Of a DNA stretch of 64,000 nucleotides, positions 48,940 through 57,428 are shown piece by piece. Each line of letters begins with the position of its first letter. Positions within the stretch are counted from its first letter, which is position 1. The position numbers and the translations under genes were made by a program. The notes under the pieces are model-generated. The model was not told the DNA's origin. It saw only the letters and a list, made by a program, of their open reading frames with translations, and ran no database searches. The stretch comes from CAYQQO01 sp964420115 (lineage in GTDB: Bacteria; Patescibacteriota; Minisyncoccia; Portnoybacterales; UBA2143): assembly GCA_964420115.1 (NCBI GenBank), contig CAYQQO010000001.1, positions 57,362-121,361 of the forward strand, in the 5' to 3' direction.

Positions 48940-50073
48940 ATGTTAATTGGTGTAAATATTCAGGCCGCGCTTAAAGAGCCCAAAACAGGGGTAGAAGAAT
49001 ATGTTTACCAGTTGGTAAAAAACTTGGCGATGCTTGAACAATCAAAGAAGCATCGTTTTGTTTTATACGCGCCTAAAACAATAAACTCTTTATGGAATTT
49101 GCCCAAAAATTTTCAAATAAAAAAGCTCAATTGGCCTTGGCCAATGTGGACGCAAGTTAGATTAGCCAGCCAGCTGATTGTTAAGAAGCCAGAAATTCTT
49201 TTTATCCCTGTTCATGTTTTGCCTCGCTTCCATCCCAAAAATTCAGTTGTCACTATACACGGACTGGAATATGAATATTATCCAGAAATGTATCCTAAAA
49301 AACACTTGAATTATTTGCGATTGAGCACCAAATACTCTTTAAAAAGAGCCAGAAAAATAATTGCTGTTTCTTTAAATACAAAAAAAGATTTAATAAATTT
49401 GTACGGAGCCGATGAGAATAAAATAGAGGTTGTTTACCATGGGGTAGGTGATGAGGCGGCGCCATTGCGAGGAGCGACCGAAGGGAACGACGCGGCAATC
49501 TCTGAAAAAAATGCAAGATTGCTTCGTGCCGGCAGAGCCGCCGTTTGCAATGACAAATATGTTCCATATATTCTTTTTTTAGGCCGCCTGGAAACAAAAA
49601 AGAATATACGCGGGCTAATAAAGGCTTTTGGGTTATTGAAGAAAAAATACAAAGTTCCCCATAAGTTAATTTTGTCCGGCCCAAAAGGATATGGCTGTCA
49701 AAAATTAAAAACAGAAGGCGATATTATAGAAAAAGGATATGTTAACAATAAAGAAAAATGGCCATTGCTTTCTCAGGCAGACGCCTTTGTTCTTCCTTCT
49801 TTTTATGAAGGATTTGGCATGCCAATACTGGAAGCTCAATCTGTTGGCTGTCCGGTGATAACATCAAATATTTCTTCTATGCCGGAAGTGGCTGGCGAAG
49901 GAGCCGCCTTTGTGGCTCCCAATAGTGTTGAAAATATTTGCCATATGTTGTATAAGGTAATAAGTGATAAAAAATTAAAAGAGAATTTAATTAATAAGGG
50001 TTATCAGAATGTTAAAAGATTTTCCTGGCAGAAATGCGCCAAAGAAACATTGAAAGTATTAACTGAATTATGA
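48940..50073 (+). CDS. GT4-family glycosyltransferase carrying an in-frame palindromic repeat
   Basis: 377 residues with a GT-B fold. The C-terminal nucleotide-sugar domain is plain: YILFLGRLETKKNIRGLIKA, LSGPKGYG, then FVLPSFYEGFGMPILEAQSV with the conserved E-x7-E. The linker between domains (about residues 174-205, APLRGATEGNDAAISEKNAR and onward) is unlike the family and is encoded by a palindromic repeat at 49461-49554. It starts one base after mreB and overlaps the next GT by four bases. Donor and acceptor unknown; a cell-surface glycan is likely. Confidence 0.87.
   Translation: MLIGVNIQAALKEPKTGVEEYVYQLVKNLAMLEQSKKHRFVLYAPKTINSLWNLPKNFQIKKLNWPWPMWTQVRLASQLIVKKPEILFIPVHVLPRFHPKNSVVTIHGLEYEYYPEMYPKKHLNYLRLSTKYSLKRARKIIAVSLNTKKDLINLYGADENKIEVVYHGVGDEAAPLRGATEGNDAAISEKNARLLRAGRAAVCNDKYVPYILFLGRLETKKNIRGLIKAFGLLKKKYKVPHKLILSGPKGYGCQKLKTEGDIIEKGYVNNKEKWPLLSQADAFVLPSFYEGFGMPILEAQSVGCPVITSNISSMPEVAGEGAAFVAPNSVENICHMLYKVISDKKLKENLINKGYQNVKRFSWQKCAKETLKVLTEL
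49461..49554. repeat. Palindromic repeat inserted in frame in the GT4 gene
   Basis: About 94 bases that fold on themselves: GCAATCT (49495-49501) with AGATTGC (49516-49522), and weaker outer arms CATTGC (49463-49468) with GCAATG (49547-49552). CATTGCGAGGAGCG...GCGGCAATCT resembles a palindrome common in intergenic regions of many bacteria. Its length leaves the reading frame open. Confidence 0.75.
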
Positions 50074-51239
50074 AAGTTGCTTTAGTTCATGATTATTTAA
50101 TTCGTTTTGGGGGGGCCGAGAGGGTCCTTTTAAATTTGAAAAAAATATTTAAAAAAGCGCCTGTTTATACGCTCCTTTACAATGAAAAAGAAATGGGCAG
50201 ATATTTTAAAGGAATTGATATTAGAACTTCTTTTTTGCAGAAATTTCCTTTGTCGTGTAAATATCATCGTCTTTTGGCCCCTTTTATTCCTTCGGCTGTG
50301 GAATCTTTTGATTTGAAAGAATTTGACCTTGTTATTTCTTCCTCCAGCGCTTTTATTAAGGGTTTAATTTTAAGGCCGAAAACTCTTCATATATGCTATT
50401 GCCATAATCCCAGTCGTTTTTTATGGGATTACGCCCATCAGTATGACGGCGGGCTTTCTTTCTGGAGCAAAATACTTTTCCATTATTTGCGCGTTTGGGA
50501 CAAGTCATCAGCCAGCCGGGTTGACTATTTTATCGCTAATTCTAAAGCAACTGCCCGGAGGATTAAGAAATTTTACGGCAGGGAAGCGAAAATAATTTAT
50601 CCCTCCGTTATGATGGCTGGCTCGGGTTATTGCAATAATCTTGACCCGGGAGAAAAGAGCGAGGGATCCAGAATGAATACAGCTGGATTTTCAACAAAAG
50701 ACCAGAATAACAATCCTGGTAAAGATTATTTTCTTGTCGTCTCTCAGTTGACCCCTTATAAAAAAATTGACTTAGCCATTGACGCTTTTAACAAATTAGA
50801 GCTTCCCTTGGTAATTATTGGCGATGGTCGCGACAGAAAGCGTCTTCAAAAAATGGCCAATAAAAATATTAAATTTCTTGGCTGGCAGACGGATGAGGTG
50901 GTAAAAGAATATTTTAAAAATTGCCTGGCCTTTATTTTCCCAGGAGAAGACGATTTCGGCATAGCGCCTGTTGAAGCGATGAGCTGCGGCAAGCCGGTTT
51001 TAGCTTACAGAAAAGGCGGGGCGACAGAAACAATTATTGAAAGTATTACTGGCGAATTCTTTGACGATTTAGCGCCGGAGGCGATAGCCGACGGAGTAAG
51101 AAGAATTAAAATGAATTTTGGAAATTACAGTCCCTTGGTCATTAGAAAAAGAGCTGAAAAATTTTCACAGGAAAGGTTCGAAATAGCGATAAAAGAGCTG
51201 GTCGTCGAAATATTAGAGGAGAAGAAAAGAGAGTTTTAA
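50070..51239 (+). CDS. GT4-family glycosyltransferase (WbaZ-like)
   Basis: 389 residues. KVALVHDYLIRFGGAERVLL is the acceptor-side signature of mannosyltransferase-like GT4 enzymes, and HICYCHNPSRFLWDY near 110 is typical of the WbaZ group. The donor domain has YFLVVSQLTPYKKIDLAIDA, GDGRDRKRLQ and FGIAPVEAMSCGKPVLAYRK. The interdomain linker (about 189-217) is again unusual (NLDPGEKSEGSRMNTAGFST), encoded by a sequence with short palindromic arms. FGGAE is written with G7 (50109-50115). It overlaps its neighbour by ATGA and is closed by the terminator at 51300. Confidence 0.87.
   Translation: MKVALVHDYLIRFGGAERVLLNLKKIFKKAPVYTLLYNEKEMGRYFKGIDIRTSFLQKFPLSCKYHRLLAPFIPSAVESFDLKEFDLVISSSSAFIKGLILRPKTLHICYCHNPSRFLWDYAHQYDGGLSFWSKILFHYLRVWDKSSASRVDYFIANSKATARRIKKFYGREAKIIYPSVMMAGSGYCNNLDPGEKSEGSRMNTAGFSTKDQNNNPGKDYFLVVSQLTPYKKIDLAIDAFNKLELPLVIIGDGRDRKRLQKMANKNIKFLGWQTDEVVKEYFKNCLAFIFPGEDDFGIAPVEAMSCGKPVLAYRKGGATETIIESITGEFFDDLAPEAIADGVRRIKMNFGNYSPLVIRKRAEKFSQERFEIAIKELVVEILEEKKREF
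50637..50715. repeat. Possible second palindromic insert in the neighbouring GT4 gene
   Basis: ATCCAG (50666-50671) and CTGGAT (50683-50688) are inverted, and CTTGACCCGGGAG...GGGATCCAGA looks like a degraded intergenic repeat of the type found in many bacteria. It occupies the same interdomain linker as the repeat in the preceding gene. The boundaries are estimates. Confidence 0.45.
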
Positions 51240-51299
51240 ACAGCTTCTTTCAAGAATCTATTAAGAATCTATTTTAACAAATTCAAATTAACCTTAACT

Positions 51300-51326
51300 C
51301 CGCGTCTAAGTGAATCTTAGACGCGG
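51300..51326 (+). terminator. Strong intrinsic terminator after the GT4 pair
   Basis: CCGCGTCTAAG (51300-51310) and CTTAGACGCGG (51316-51326), perfect 11-base arms with a TGAAT loop, then GTTTTTGTTTT. Confidence 0.95.
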
Positions 51327-51349
51327 GTTTTTGTTTTCAAAACACAGAG

Positions 51350-51378
51350 TTGCCAATGGATTGTCTTTATGATAAACT
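51350..51378 (+). promoter_or_regulatory. holB promoter, leaderless spacing
   Basis: TTGCCA (51350-51355), 17 bases, TAAACT (51373-51378), six bases before ATG 51385. Confidence 0.5.
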
Positions 51379-51384
51379 GGGCGT

Positions 51385-52299
51385 ATGATTATTGGGCATA
51401 AGCGGATTTTAGATTTTTTTAAAAAAAGCGTTGAGAGCGGGAAATTAGCTCATGCTTATCTTTTTGTTGGTCCTTCTAATTTAGGTAAAAAAAGCGTTGC
51501 TCTGGAATTTATTAAAATGCTTAACGGGAGAGAAATTGAAAAAGCGGTCCATCCAGATATTTTAATTGTTGAACCGGAGGTAGTTGAAAAAAGCGGAGTG
51601 AAAAAAGAAATGGAAATTGGCATTGCCCAGGCAAAAAAAATACAGCGTCAGCTTTCTTTGTCGCCTTATTCTTCTGATTACAAAATTGCTTTGGTAAACG
51701 GAGCAGAGAAAATGACAAATCAGGCCGCCAATTGTCTTTTAAAAACATTGGAAGAGCCGGCTGGGAAAGCGATTTTAATTTTAATTTCTTCTGATATTGG
51801 CGCCCTTTTGCCGACTATTGTTTCGCGGTGCCAAATGGTCAAGTTTATGCCGGTTAAAAAAGAGGATATTGCCAAGGGGGTAGGGGAAAAAGTTTCAGAG
51901 CAGGTTATAGGGTTGGCTAATGGCAGGCCGGGGCTGGCAATCCGCTACAAAGAAAACCCCTCTCTTTTAAGAGAGCAGAATAATATTATTTTACAGCTGG
52001 AGAAACTGATTCGGGCTGGTATAAGCGAAAAGTATAAGTATGCGGAGGGAATGTCAAAAGATATTCCTCGGGCTAGATGGGTTTTAAGCTGCTGGCTTTT
52101 CTGGTTTCGTGATTTAATGCTTCTTTCTTCCGGCTGTGATAATTTAATTCTTTATCCTCAATCAGTAAAATACAACGGATGTTATTCATTAGTCGGCCTA
52201 AAAAAAATAATTAAGGAAATTAGAAAAACGGATTGGCTTCTTTCCAGCCCGGGGATTAATCATCGTTTAGCTTTGGAGGTTTTAATGCTTGAGGTTTAG
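51385..52299 (+). CDS. holB: DNA polymerase III delta-prime subunit
   Basis: 304 residues of AAA+ clamp-loader type. HAYLFVGPSNLGKKSVALEF near residue 23 keeps a Walker A-like loop; ANCLLKTLEEPAGKAILILI near 115 and TIVSRCQMVKF near 145 are the sensor and SRC motifs. The four-Cys zinc module usual between Walker A and sensor 1 is missing; that segment reads MLNGREIEKAVHPD. In model systems delta-prime is a stator in loading the beta clamp. It has its own promoter after a strong terminator. Confidence 0.88.
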   Translation: MIIGHKRILDFFKKSVESGKLAHAYLFVGPSNLGKKSVALEFIKMLNGREIEKAVHPDILIVEPEVVEKSGVKKEMEIGIAQAKKIQRQLSLSPYSSDYKIALVNGAEKMTNQAANCLLKTLEEPAGKAILILISSDIGALLPTIVSRCQMVKFMPVKKEDIAKGVGEKVSEQVIGLANGRPGLAIRYKENPSLLREQNNIILQLEKLIRAGISEKYKYAEGMSKDIPRARWVLSCWLFWFRDLMLLSSGCDNLILYPQSVKYNGCYSLVGLKKIIKEIRKTDWLLSSPGINHRLALEVLMLEV

Positions 52300-52352
52300 T
52301 CCGAAAACAGTTTTCGGGCTGATAATGCTGGAGGTCTGAATATTCTTAAATA

Positions 52353-53402
52353 ATGAAAAAAATACTTATTGTCGGCATCCCTCTTTTTGCTTTTTTGGCA
52401 ACTTCGTCAATTAATCTTAAAGAGATAGAAACCGACGATATCTATATCACTAGAGATGGAGGGGAAACATGGCAAACGCAATCGGTCCAAAAGGGGGAGA
52501 TATCAATTAGCTCGCTGGATGTTTTGAGTTTGGCTGTTGACCCTAATAATTCTGACATAGTTTATTTGGGGAGCGAAGGAAACGGTCTTTATAAAAGCGA
52601 AAATAAAGGGGAGAGTTGGCAAAAAATAGAAGATGAAAAGGGCGGGCTTTCCCGTTTTAGCGATGTTTATAATATTGCTATTGATCCGCAAAACACATCC
52701 CGTCTTTATATAGCTGTTTTTGATGATAGTAAAGGAAGGGTCTTTCGCAGTGAAAACAAAGGGCAGTCATGGCAGGAGATATACGCTCTTTCTCAAAAAA
52801 GAGAAAATATTTATACCATTGCCATAGACAGCCAGAATCCCAATGTTATCTATATTGGCACTGGAGAAGGAGGAATCATTAAAAGTTCGGATTATGGAGA
52901 TTCATGGACATGGCTGATATATTTAGAAACAGCAATCTCTGATCTGGTGGTAAATCCTCAAAACAACCGACAGCTTTTTGCCAGCACTTTTAACAGGGGA
53001 ATTTATAAATCAAACAGCGGCGGGACAATTTGGCTCTCATTGCGGGACGCTTTAAGAGTGTTTGGCAGAGGAAGAAAAATAGAAAAGATAGCTATTGATT
53101 ACAGAAATCCGGAAATAATTTATGCTGCTTCGCCGGGCGGACTTTTAAGGTCTGAAAATGGCGGGCTTGTCTGGCGGAGAACAAATGCCTCTCTTTTTCC
53201 TTTTTCATCCCCAATTTCCAATATTGTAATAAATCCGCAAAATTCCAACCACCTTTGTTTTGGGATAACTCAATTTCTTCATTGCAGTGACAATCAGGGG
53301 CAAAGCTGGTCTATCAGCAATGTTGATAATGGCCGGGATATAAAAACCATTGCTATTGACCCAAAAGACAGTAATGCTATTTATGTTGGCTTTGTTAATT
53401 AA
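52353..53402 (+). CDS. Exported BNR-repeat beta-propeller protein
   Basis: 349 residues. A short hydrophobic leader (ILIVGIPLFAFLATSS) may export it, perhaps uncleaved. The body consists of six or seven repeats with Asp-box-like strands such as SENKGESWQKI, SSDYGDSWTWL and SDNQGQSWSI, alternating with VDPNNSDIVYLGSEGNGLYK type strands. This is the sortilin/Ycf48/BNR propeller pattern. It sits between holB and frr without an obvious functional link. Ligand unknown. Confidence 0.8.
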   Translation: MKKILIVGIPLFAFLATSSINLKEIETDDIYITRDGGETWQTQSVQKGEISISSLDVLSLAVDPNNSDIVYLGSEGNGLYKSENKGESWQKIEDEKGGLSRFSDVYNIAIDPQNTSRLYIAVFDDSKGRVFRSENKGQSWQEIYALSQKRENIYTIAIDSQNPNVIYIGTGEGGIIKSSDYGDSWTWLIYLETAISDLVVNPQNNRQLFASTFNRGIYKSNSGGTIWLSLRDALRVFGRGRKIEKIAIDYRNPEIIYAASPGGLLRSENGGLVWRRTNASLFPFSSPISNIVINPQNSNHLCFGITQFLHCSDNQGQSWSISNVDNGRDIKTIAIDPKDSNAIYVGFVN

Positions 53403-53410
53403 AAAATTTT

Positions 53411-53968
53411 ATGCATAAAACAATAATAAATAAAATTAAGCCCCACCTAGGCAAAACAATTGATTATTTAAAAGGGGAATTATCAGCTCTTCAAATTGGA
53501 AGAGCTAACCCTAGTTTAATTGAAAATTTAGAAGTAGAATGCTATGGCCAGAAATTCCCTGTAAAACAGCTTGGCTCTATCCATGCGCCTGAACCAAGGG
53601 TAATAATTATCCGTCCCTGGGATAAAAGCGTTATAGAAAACATAGAGCGGGCTATCAGTCAGTCAAGATTAGGCGTTTCTCCTGTGGTTGAGGAAGAATC
53701 CATTCGTATAAATATACCCCCTTTAAGCGAGGAACGGAGAAAAGAGTTGGTTAAAATTATACAAGAAAAAACAGAAGAATGTCGTATCAGCGTTCGCCGG
53801 CAAAGAGAAGAGGTATGGAAGGAAATTCAGGATTTGGAACAAGAAAAGAAAATTACTGAAGATGATAAATACCGCGCCAAAGAAGAACTGCAGGAAATAG
53901 TGGATGAGCATAATAACAAAATAGAAGAAATGACTAAAAAGAAAGAAGAAGAAATTATGAAAGTTTAA
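53411..53968 (+). CDS. frr: Ribosome recycling factor
   Basis: 185 residues, standard length. GRANPSLIENLEVECYGQKF (residues near 35), IRPWDKSVIENIERAI and the helical IPPLSEERRKELVKIIQEKT are RRF signatures; the long C-terminal helix ends in a Lys/Glu-rich stretch. It splits post-termination ribosomes with EF-G. rseP begins three bases after its stop. Confidence 0.97.
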   Translation: MHKTIINKIKPHLGKTIDYLKGELSALQIGRANPSLIENLEVECYGQKFPVKQLGSIHAPEPRVIIIRPWDKSVIENIERAISQSRLGVSPVVEEESIRINIPPLSEERRKELVKIIQEKTEECRISVRRQREEVWKEIQDLEQEKKITEDDKYRAKEELQEIVDEHNNKIEEMTKKKEEEIMKV

Positions 53969-53970
53969 AT

Positions 53971-55071
53971 ATGCTTTTGGTAGTTGTCGTTTTTATTTTA
54001 ATACTGGGTCTTTTAATCTTCGTTCATGAATTCGGTCATTTTATTATGGCCAAAAGGGCGGGATTAAGAGTAGAGGAATTCGGCTTTGGTTTCCCGCCAA
54101 GGTTGTTTGGCATTAAAAAAGGAGAAACAATTTATTCTATTAATCTTTTGCCTTTGGGCGGTTTTGTAAAAATTTACGGAGAAGACAGACCTGCTTCCAA
54201 AAAAAAAGAAAAAGGAGGCAAAAAAAGAGCTTTTTATGGCCAATCTATTGGTTCTCGGGCTAAAATTTTACTTGCTGGGATAACTATGAATTTTCTTTTG
54301 GCTATCCCGCTTTTGGCCTTGGGCCATTTTCTCGGTCTGCCCGCTATAATTGGCGATGAGGCGCCCAATGGTTTAAAAAATATTAAAGTGCAGATTACTC
54401 AAGTTGTTTTTGATTCTCCAGCCGGCCAGGCAGGGCTGATGATTGGCGATACTATTGTTCAACTTGGCGTTGATGGCCAAAAGATTGGAATAAATAAAGT
54501 AAAGGAGGTCCAACAGTTTGTTTCAGAGCATCAAGGGGAAGAAATAGCAGTGGTTATTAAAAGGGGCAATGAAACTCTGGAGAAAAAAATAGTCCCGCGG
54601 GTTGATTATCCTGATGATCAAGGGCCTATGGGCATTAGCTTGGCCAGAACCGCTATTGTTTCCTATCCTTGGTATGAGGCGATTGTTAAGGGGGTCGTCA
54701 GCACAGTTACTTTGACAATTACCATTATTGTTGCTTTGGCCGGACTCTTGTGGGATTTAGTTTCTACCGGCCAAGTAATGGGTGATGTTGCCGGTCCGGT
54801 TGGTATTTTTAGTATCACTAGTCAGGTAACAAAGCTCGGCTTTATTTATGTTCTGCAGTTTACAGCGGTTTTAAGCATTCATTTAGCTATTTTAAACGGC
54901 TTGCCTTTTCCGGCTCTTGACGGCGGCAGGCTTCTTTTTTTAGGTATTGAAAAAATTAAGGGATCGCCCATTAATTCTAAATTTGAAAGGATTGCCAATA
55001 CAGCCGGCTTTGTTATTTTACTTCTTTTAATGGCTGCTATCACTTGGCGGGATGTGGTTAGATTTTTTTAA
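53971..55071 (+). CDS. rseP: Site-2 intramembrane metalloprotease RseP
   Basis: 366 residues. The first membrane helix holds the zinc site HEFGHFIMAKR near residue 19; one PDZ domain (about 115-210, VFDSPAGQAGLMIGDTIVQL) follows, and LNGLPFPALDGGRLLFLGIE in a later helix gives the third zinc ligand (the LDG motif). Members cut membrane-bound anti-sigma factors or leftover signal peptides. No anti-sigma target is in the window. It lies in a frr-rseP-proS-mreB-mutM run. Confidence 0.95.
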   Translation: MLLVVVVFILILGLLIFVHEFGHFIMAKRAGLRVEEFGFGFPPRLFGIKKGETIYSINLLPLGGFVKIYGEDRPASKKKEKGGKKRAFYGQSIGSRAKILLAGITMNFLLAIPLLALGHFLGLPAIIGDEAPNGLKNIKVQITQVVFDSPAGQAGLMIGDTIVQLGVDGQKIGINKVKEVQQFVSEHQGEEIAVVIKRGNETLEKKIVPRVDYPDDQGPMGISLARTAIVSYPWYEAIVKGVVSTVTLTITIIVALAGLLWDLVSTGQVMGDVAGPVGIFSITSQVTKLGFIYVLQFTAVLSIHLAILNGLPFPALDGGRLLFLGIEKIKGSPINSKFERIANTAGFVILLLLMAAITWRDVVRFF

Positions 55072-55121
55072 GCCTGTGGCAAAACTTGCTTTGTATCTCA
55101 ACTCCCCAAAGATAAACTTAT

Positions 55122-56357
55122 ATGTATCAATCAGACTTATTTTCCAAAACTAAAAAAGAAGCGCCAAAAGGCGCGAAAACAATTTCTCATAAATATTTAA
55201 CTAGAGGTGATTTTATTGATCAATTATCAGCCGGCATTTATAGTTTTCTTCCTTTAGGATGGCGGGTTCATAATAAAATAGAAAATATTATCAGAAAAGA
55301 AATGGATAAGCTAGGCGGGCAAGAATTATTTATGCCTACCTTGATCCCAAAAAATTTATGGGAGGGGACAGATCGCTGGGAAAAAATTGATCCGCCTCTT
55401 TTTGTTGTCTCAGACAGGCATAAAAAAGAATTTGGTCTTGGTTCTACCCATGAAGAAGTTATTACTGATTTGGTTAAAAAAAGAATAAGGTCATATCAGG
55501 ATCTGCCTCTTTATCTTTACCAAATACAGAACAAATTTAGAAACGAAATGAGAGCTACTGGCGGGCTTTTGCGCGTCCGCGAATTTATTATGAAAGACCT
55601 TTACAGCTTTCATTTTTCTGAAAAAGAAGCTATGGAATTTTATGAAAAAGTCAAAAGCGCTTATTTAAAAATATTTAAAACTGCTGGCTTAGAGGTGGTG
55701 GCTGTTGAGGCAGATTCCGGAACAATTGGCGGAAATCTTTCTCATGAATTTATGTTAATTGCCAAAACAGGCGAGGATCAAATACTTGTTTGCTCTAAGT
55801 GCGGCTACGGAGCTAATGTTGAAAAAGTTGGCAAAGCAAAAAAGTGTCCCAAGTGCGATAGTGATTTGGGAATAAAAACATGCATTGAGAATGGGCATAC
55901 TTTCTTTTTAGGCGATAAATACAGCAAAGCTATGGGGGCAAAATTTGTTGACAAAGAAGGGGAGGAAAAGTCAATTATTATGGGTTGTTACGGTATTGGT
56001 CTGGGCCGGCTGATGGCAACAATTGTTGAAGCAAATCATGATGAAAAAGGAATTATCTGGCCGAAGTCCGTAGCTCCTTTTGATATTCATTTATTATCTT
56101 TGGCTAAAGAAGAGGGTGAAGTAAAAAAAGCTTCCGACCAGCTTTATTATGATTTAGAAAAAAAGGGGCTGGAGGTTTTATATGATAACCGCGACAAGAG
56201 CGCTGGTGAAAAATTTGTTGAATCAGATTTAATCGGTATTCCTGTTCGTTTGGTAGTTAGCGCAAAAACACTGGAAAAAAATTCTGTGGAAATGAAAAAA
56301 AGAAAAAGCGGCAAGATAAAGCTAATTAAGATTAAGGGGGCAGTAGAAAAATTATAG
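55122..56357 (+). CDS. proS: Prolyl-tRNA synthetase, short form
   Basis: 411 residues against about 570 in E. coli. Class II motifs are present: FLPLGWRVHNKIENIIRKEM, FGLGSTHEEVITDLV, RNEMRATGGLLRVREFIMKD and GCYGIGLGRLMATIVE, followed by the anticodon-binding domain. The INS editing insertion between motifs 2 and 3 is absent; a compact CSKCGYGAN / CPKC pair occupies that place and may hold zinc. The short form is common in CPR. It probably cannot edit alanyl-tRNA-Pro in cis. Confidence 0.95.
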   Translation: MYQSDLFSKTKKEAPKGAKTISHKYLTRGDFIDQLSAGIYSFLPLGWRVHNKIENIIRKEMDKLGGQELFMPTLIPKNLWEGTDRWEKIDPPLFVVSDRHKKEFGLGSTHEEVITDLVKKRIRSYQDLPLYLYQIQNKFRNEMRATGGLLRVREFIMKDLYSFHFSEKEAMEFYEKVKSAYLKIFKTAGLEVVAVEADSGTIGGNLSHEFMLIAKTGEDQILVCSKCGYGANVEKVGKAKKCPKCDSDLGIKTCIENGHTFFLGDKYSKAMGAKFVDKEGEEKSIIMGCYGIGLGRLMATIVEANHDEKGIIWPKSVAPFDIHLLSLAKEEGEVKKASDQLYYDLEKKGLEVLYDNRDKSAGEKFVESDLIGIPVRLVVSAKTLEKNSVEMKKRKSGKIKLIKIKGAVEKL

Positions 56358-56369
56358 TTTTTAAATTCT

Positions 56370-57422
56370 ATGCTTAATAATATTTTTGGCGTTTTTTCAA
56401 AAGATATTGGTATTGATTTAGGAACAGCCAATACTCTTGTTTATGTCAGAGGGCAGGGGATTGTTATTAATGAACCCTCAGTGGTGGCAGTCAATCAAAA
56501 AACAGGCCAAATTTTATCCATTGGGCAAGAAGCAAAAAAAATGGTCGGCAGGACGCCGGCCCATATTGTTGCTTCCCGGCCATTAGCCGCCGGAGTGATT
56601 TCTGATTTTGAGGTTACTGAACAAATGCTTAAATTTTTTATTGACAAAGTTCACGGCGAATCTTTTTCTATTCTGCCTCGGCCAAGAATAGTGGTCGGCA
56701 TTCCTTCAGGCGTAACGGAAGTGGAGAAAAAAGCGGTTGAAGACGCGGCTAGAAGCGCTGGGGCCAGAGAGGTCTATTTAGTTGAGGAGCCAATGGCGGC
56801 CGCTATTGGCGTTAGGTTGCCAGTCCAAGAAGCGGCCGGCAATATGATTGTTGATATTGGCGGGGGGACAACAGAGGTAGCTGTTATTTCTTTAGGCGGC
56901 ATTGTTGCCAGCAGAAGTTTGCGAATAGCGGGAGATAAATTAAACGAAGATATTATCAACTACGCTAGGGAAGAATTTAATCTTCTTTTGGGAGAAAAAA
57001 CAGCTGAAGATATTAAACTGACTATTGGTTCAGCTTGCCCTTTGGAAGAAAAAATGGAGACAGCTATGAGGGGCCGTGATGTTTTGGCAGGCCTTCCCAG
57101 AGAAGTGCTTATTGATGATAGCCAGGTGCGAAAAGCGCTAAGTAAATCAATTAAATCTTTGGTTAATTCAATTAAATCAACAGTGGAAGAAACGCCTCCG
57201 GAACTGGTAGCTGATATTATGCATAGGGGCATTTATATTGTTGGCGGCGGCGGTCTTTTGCGCGGGCTTGATCAACTGGTGAGCGAACAAACAGAAATGC
57301 CGGTAAAGTTGGTTGAGGACCCCCTAACGGCGGTAGTCAGGGGTACGGGCATTGTCTTAGAGGATATAGACGCGCTAAGGGATGTTTTAGTTAACCCGGA
57401 TGTTGCGCTTCCGCCTAAATAA
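56370..57422 (+). CDS. mreB: Rod-shape actin homologue MreB (paralogue 2)
   Basis: 350 residues, homologous to the MreB at 47931-48938 throughout: GIDLGTANTLVYVRGQGIVI, DIGGGTTEVAVISLGGIVAS, IYIVGGGGLLRGLDQLV. It keeps VVGIPSGVTEVEKKAVEDAA. Its N-terminus, MLNNIFGVFSKD, is the amphipathic or hydrophobic membrane-binding start typical of MreB, whereas paralogue 1 begins directly at the fold. It follows proS by 12 bases and precedes mutM by six. Confidence 0.94.
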   Translation: MLNNIFGVFSKDIGIDLGTANTLVYVRGQGIVINEPSVVAVNQKTGQILSIGQEAKKMVGRTPAHIVASRPLAAGVISDFEVTEQMLKFFIDKVHGESFSILPRPRIVVGIPSGVTEVEKKAVEDAARSAGAREVYLVEEPMAAAIGVRLPVQEAAGNMIVDIGGGTTEVAVISLGGIVASRSLRIAGDKLNEDIINYAREEFNLLLGEKTAEDIKLTIGSACPLEEKMETAMRGRDVLAGLPREVLIDDSQVRKALSKSIKSLVNSIKSTVEETPPELVADIMHRGIYIVGGGGLLRGLDQLVSEQTEMPVKLVEDPLTAVVRGTGIVLEDIDALRDVLVNPDVALPPK

Positions 57423-57428
57423 AAAAAT

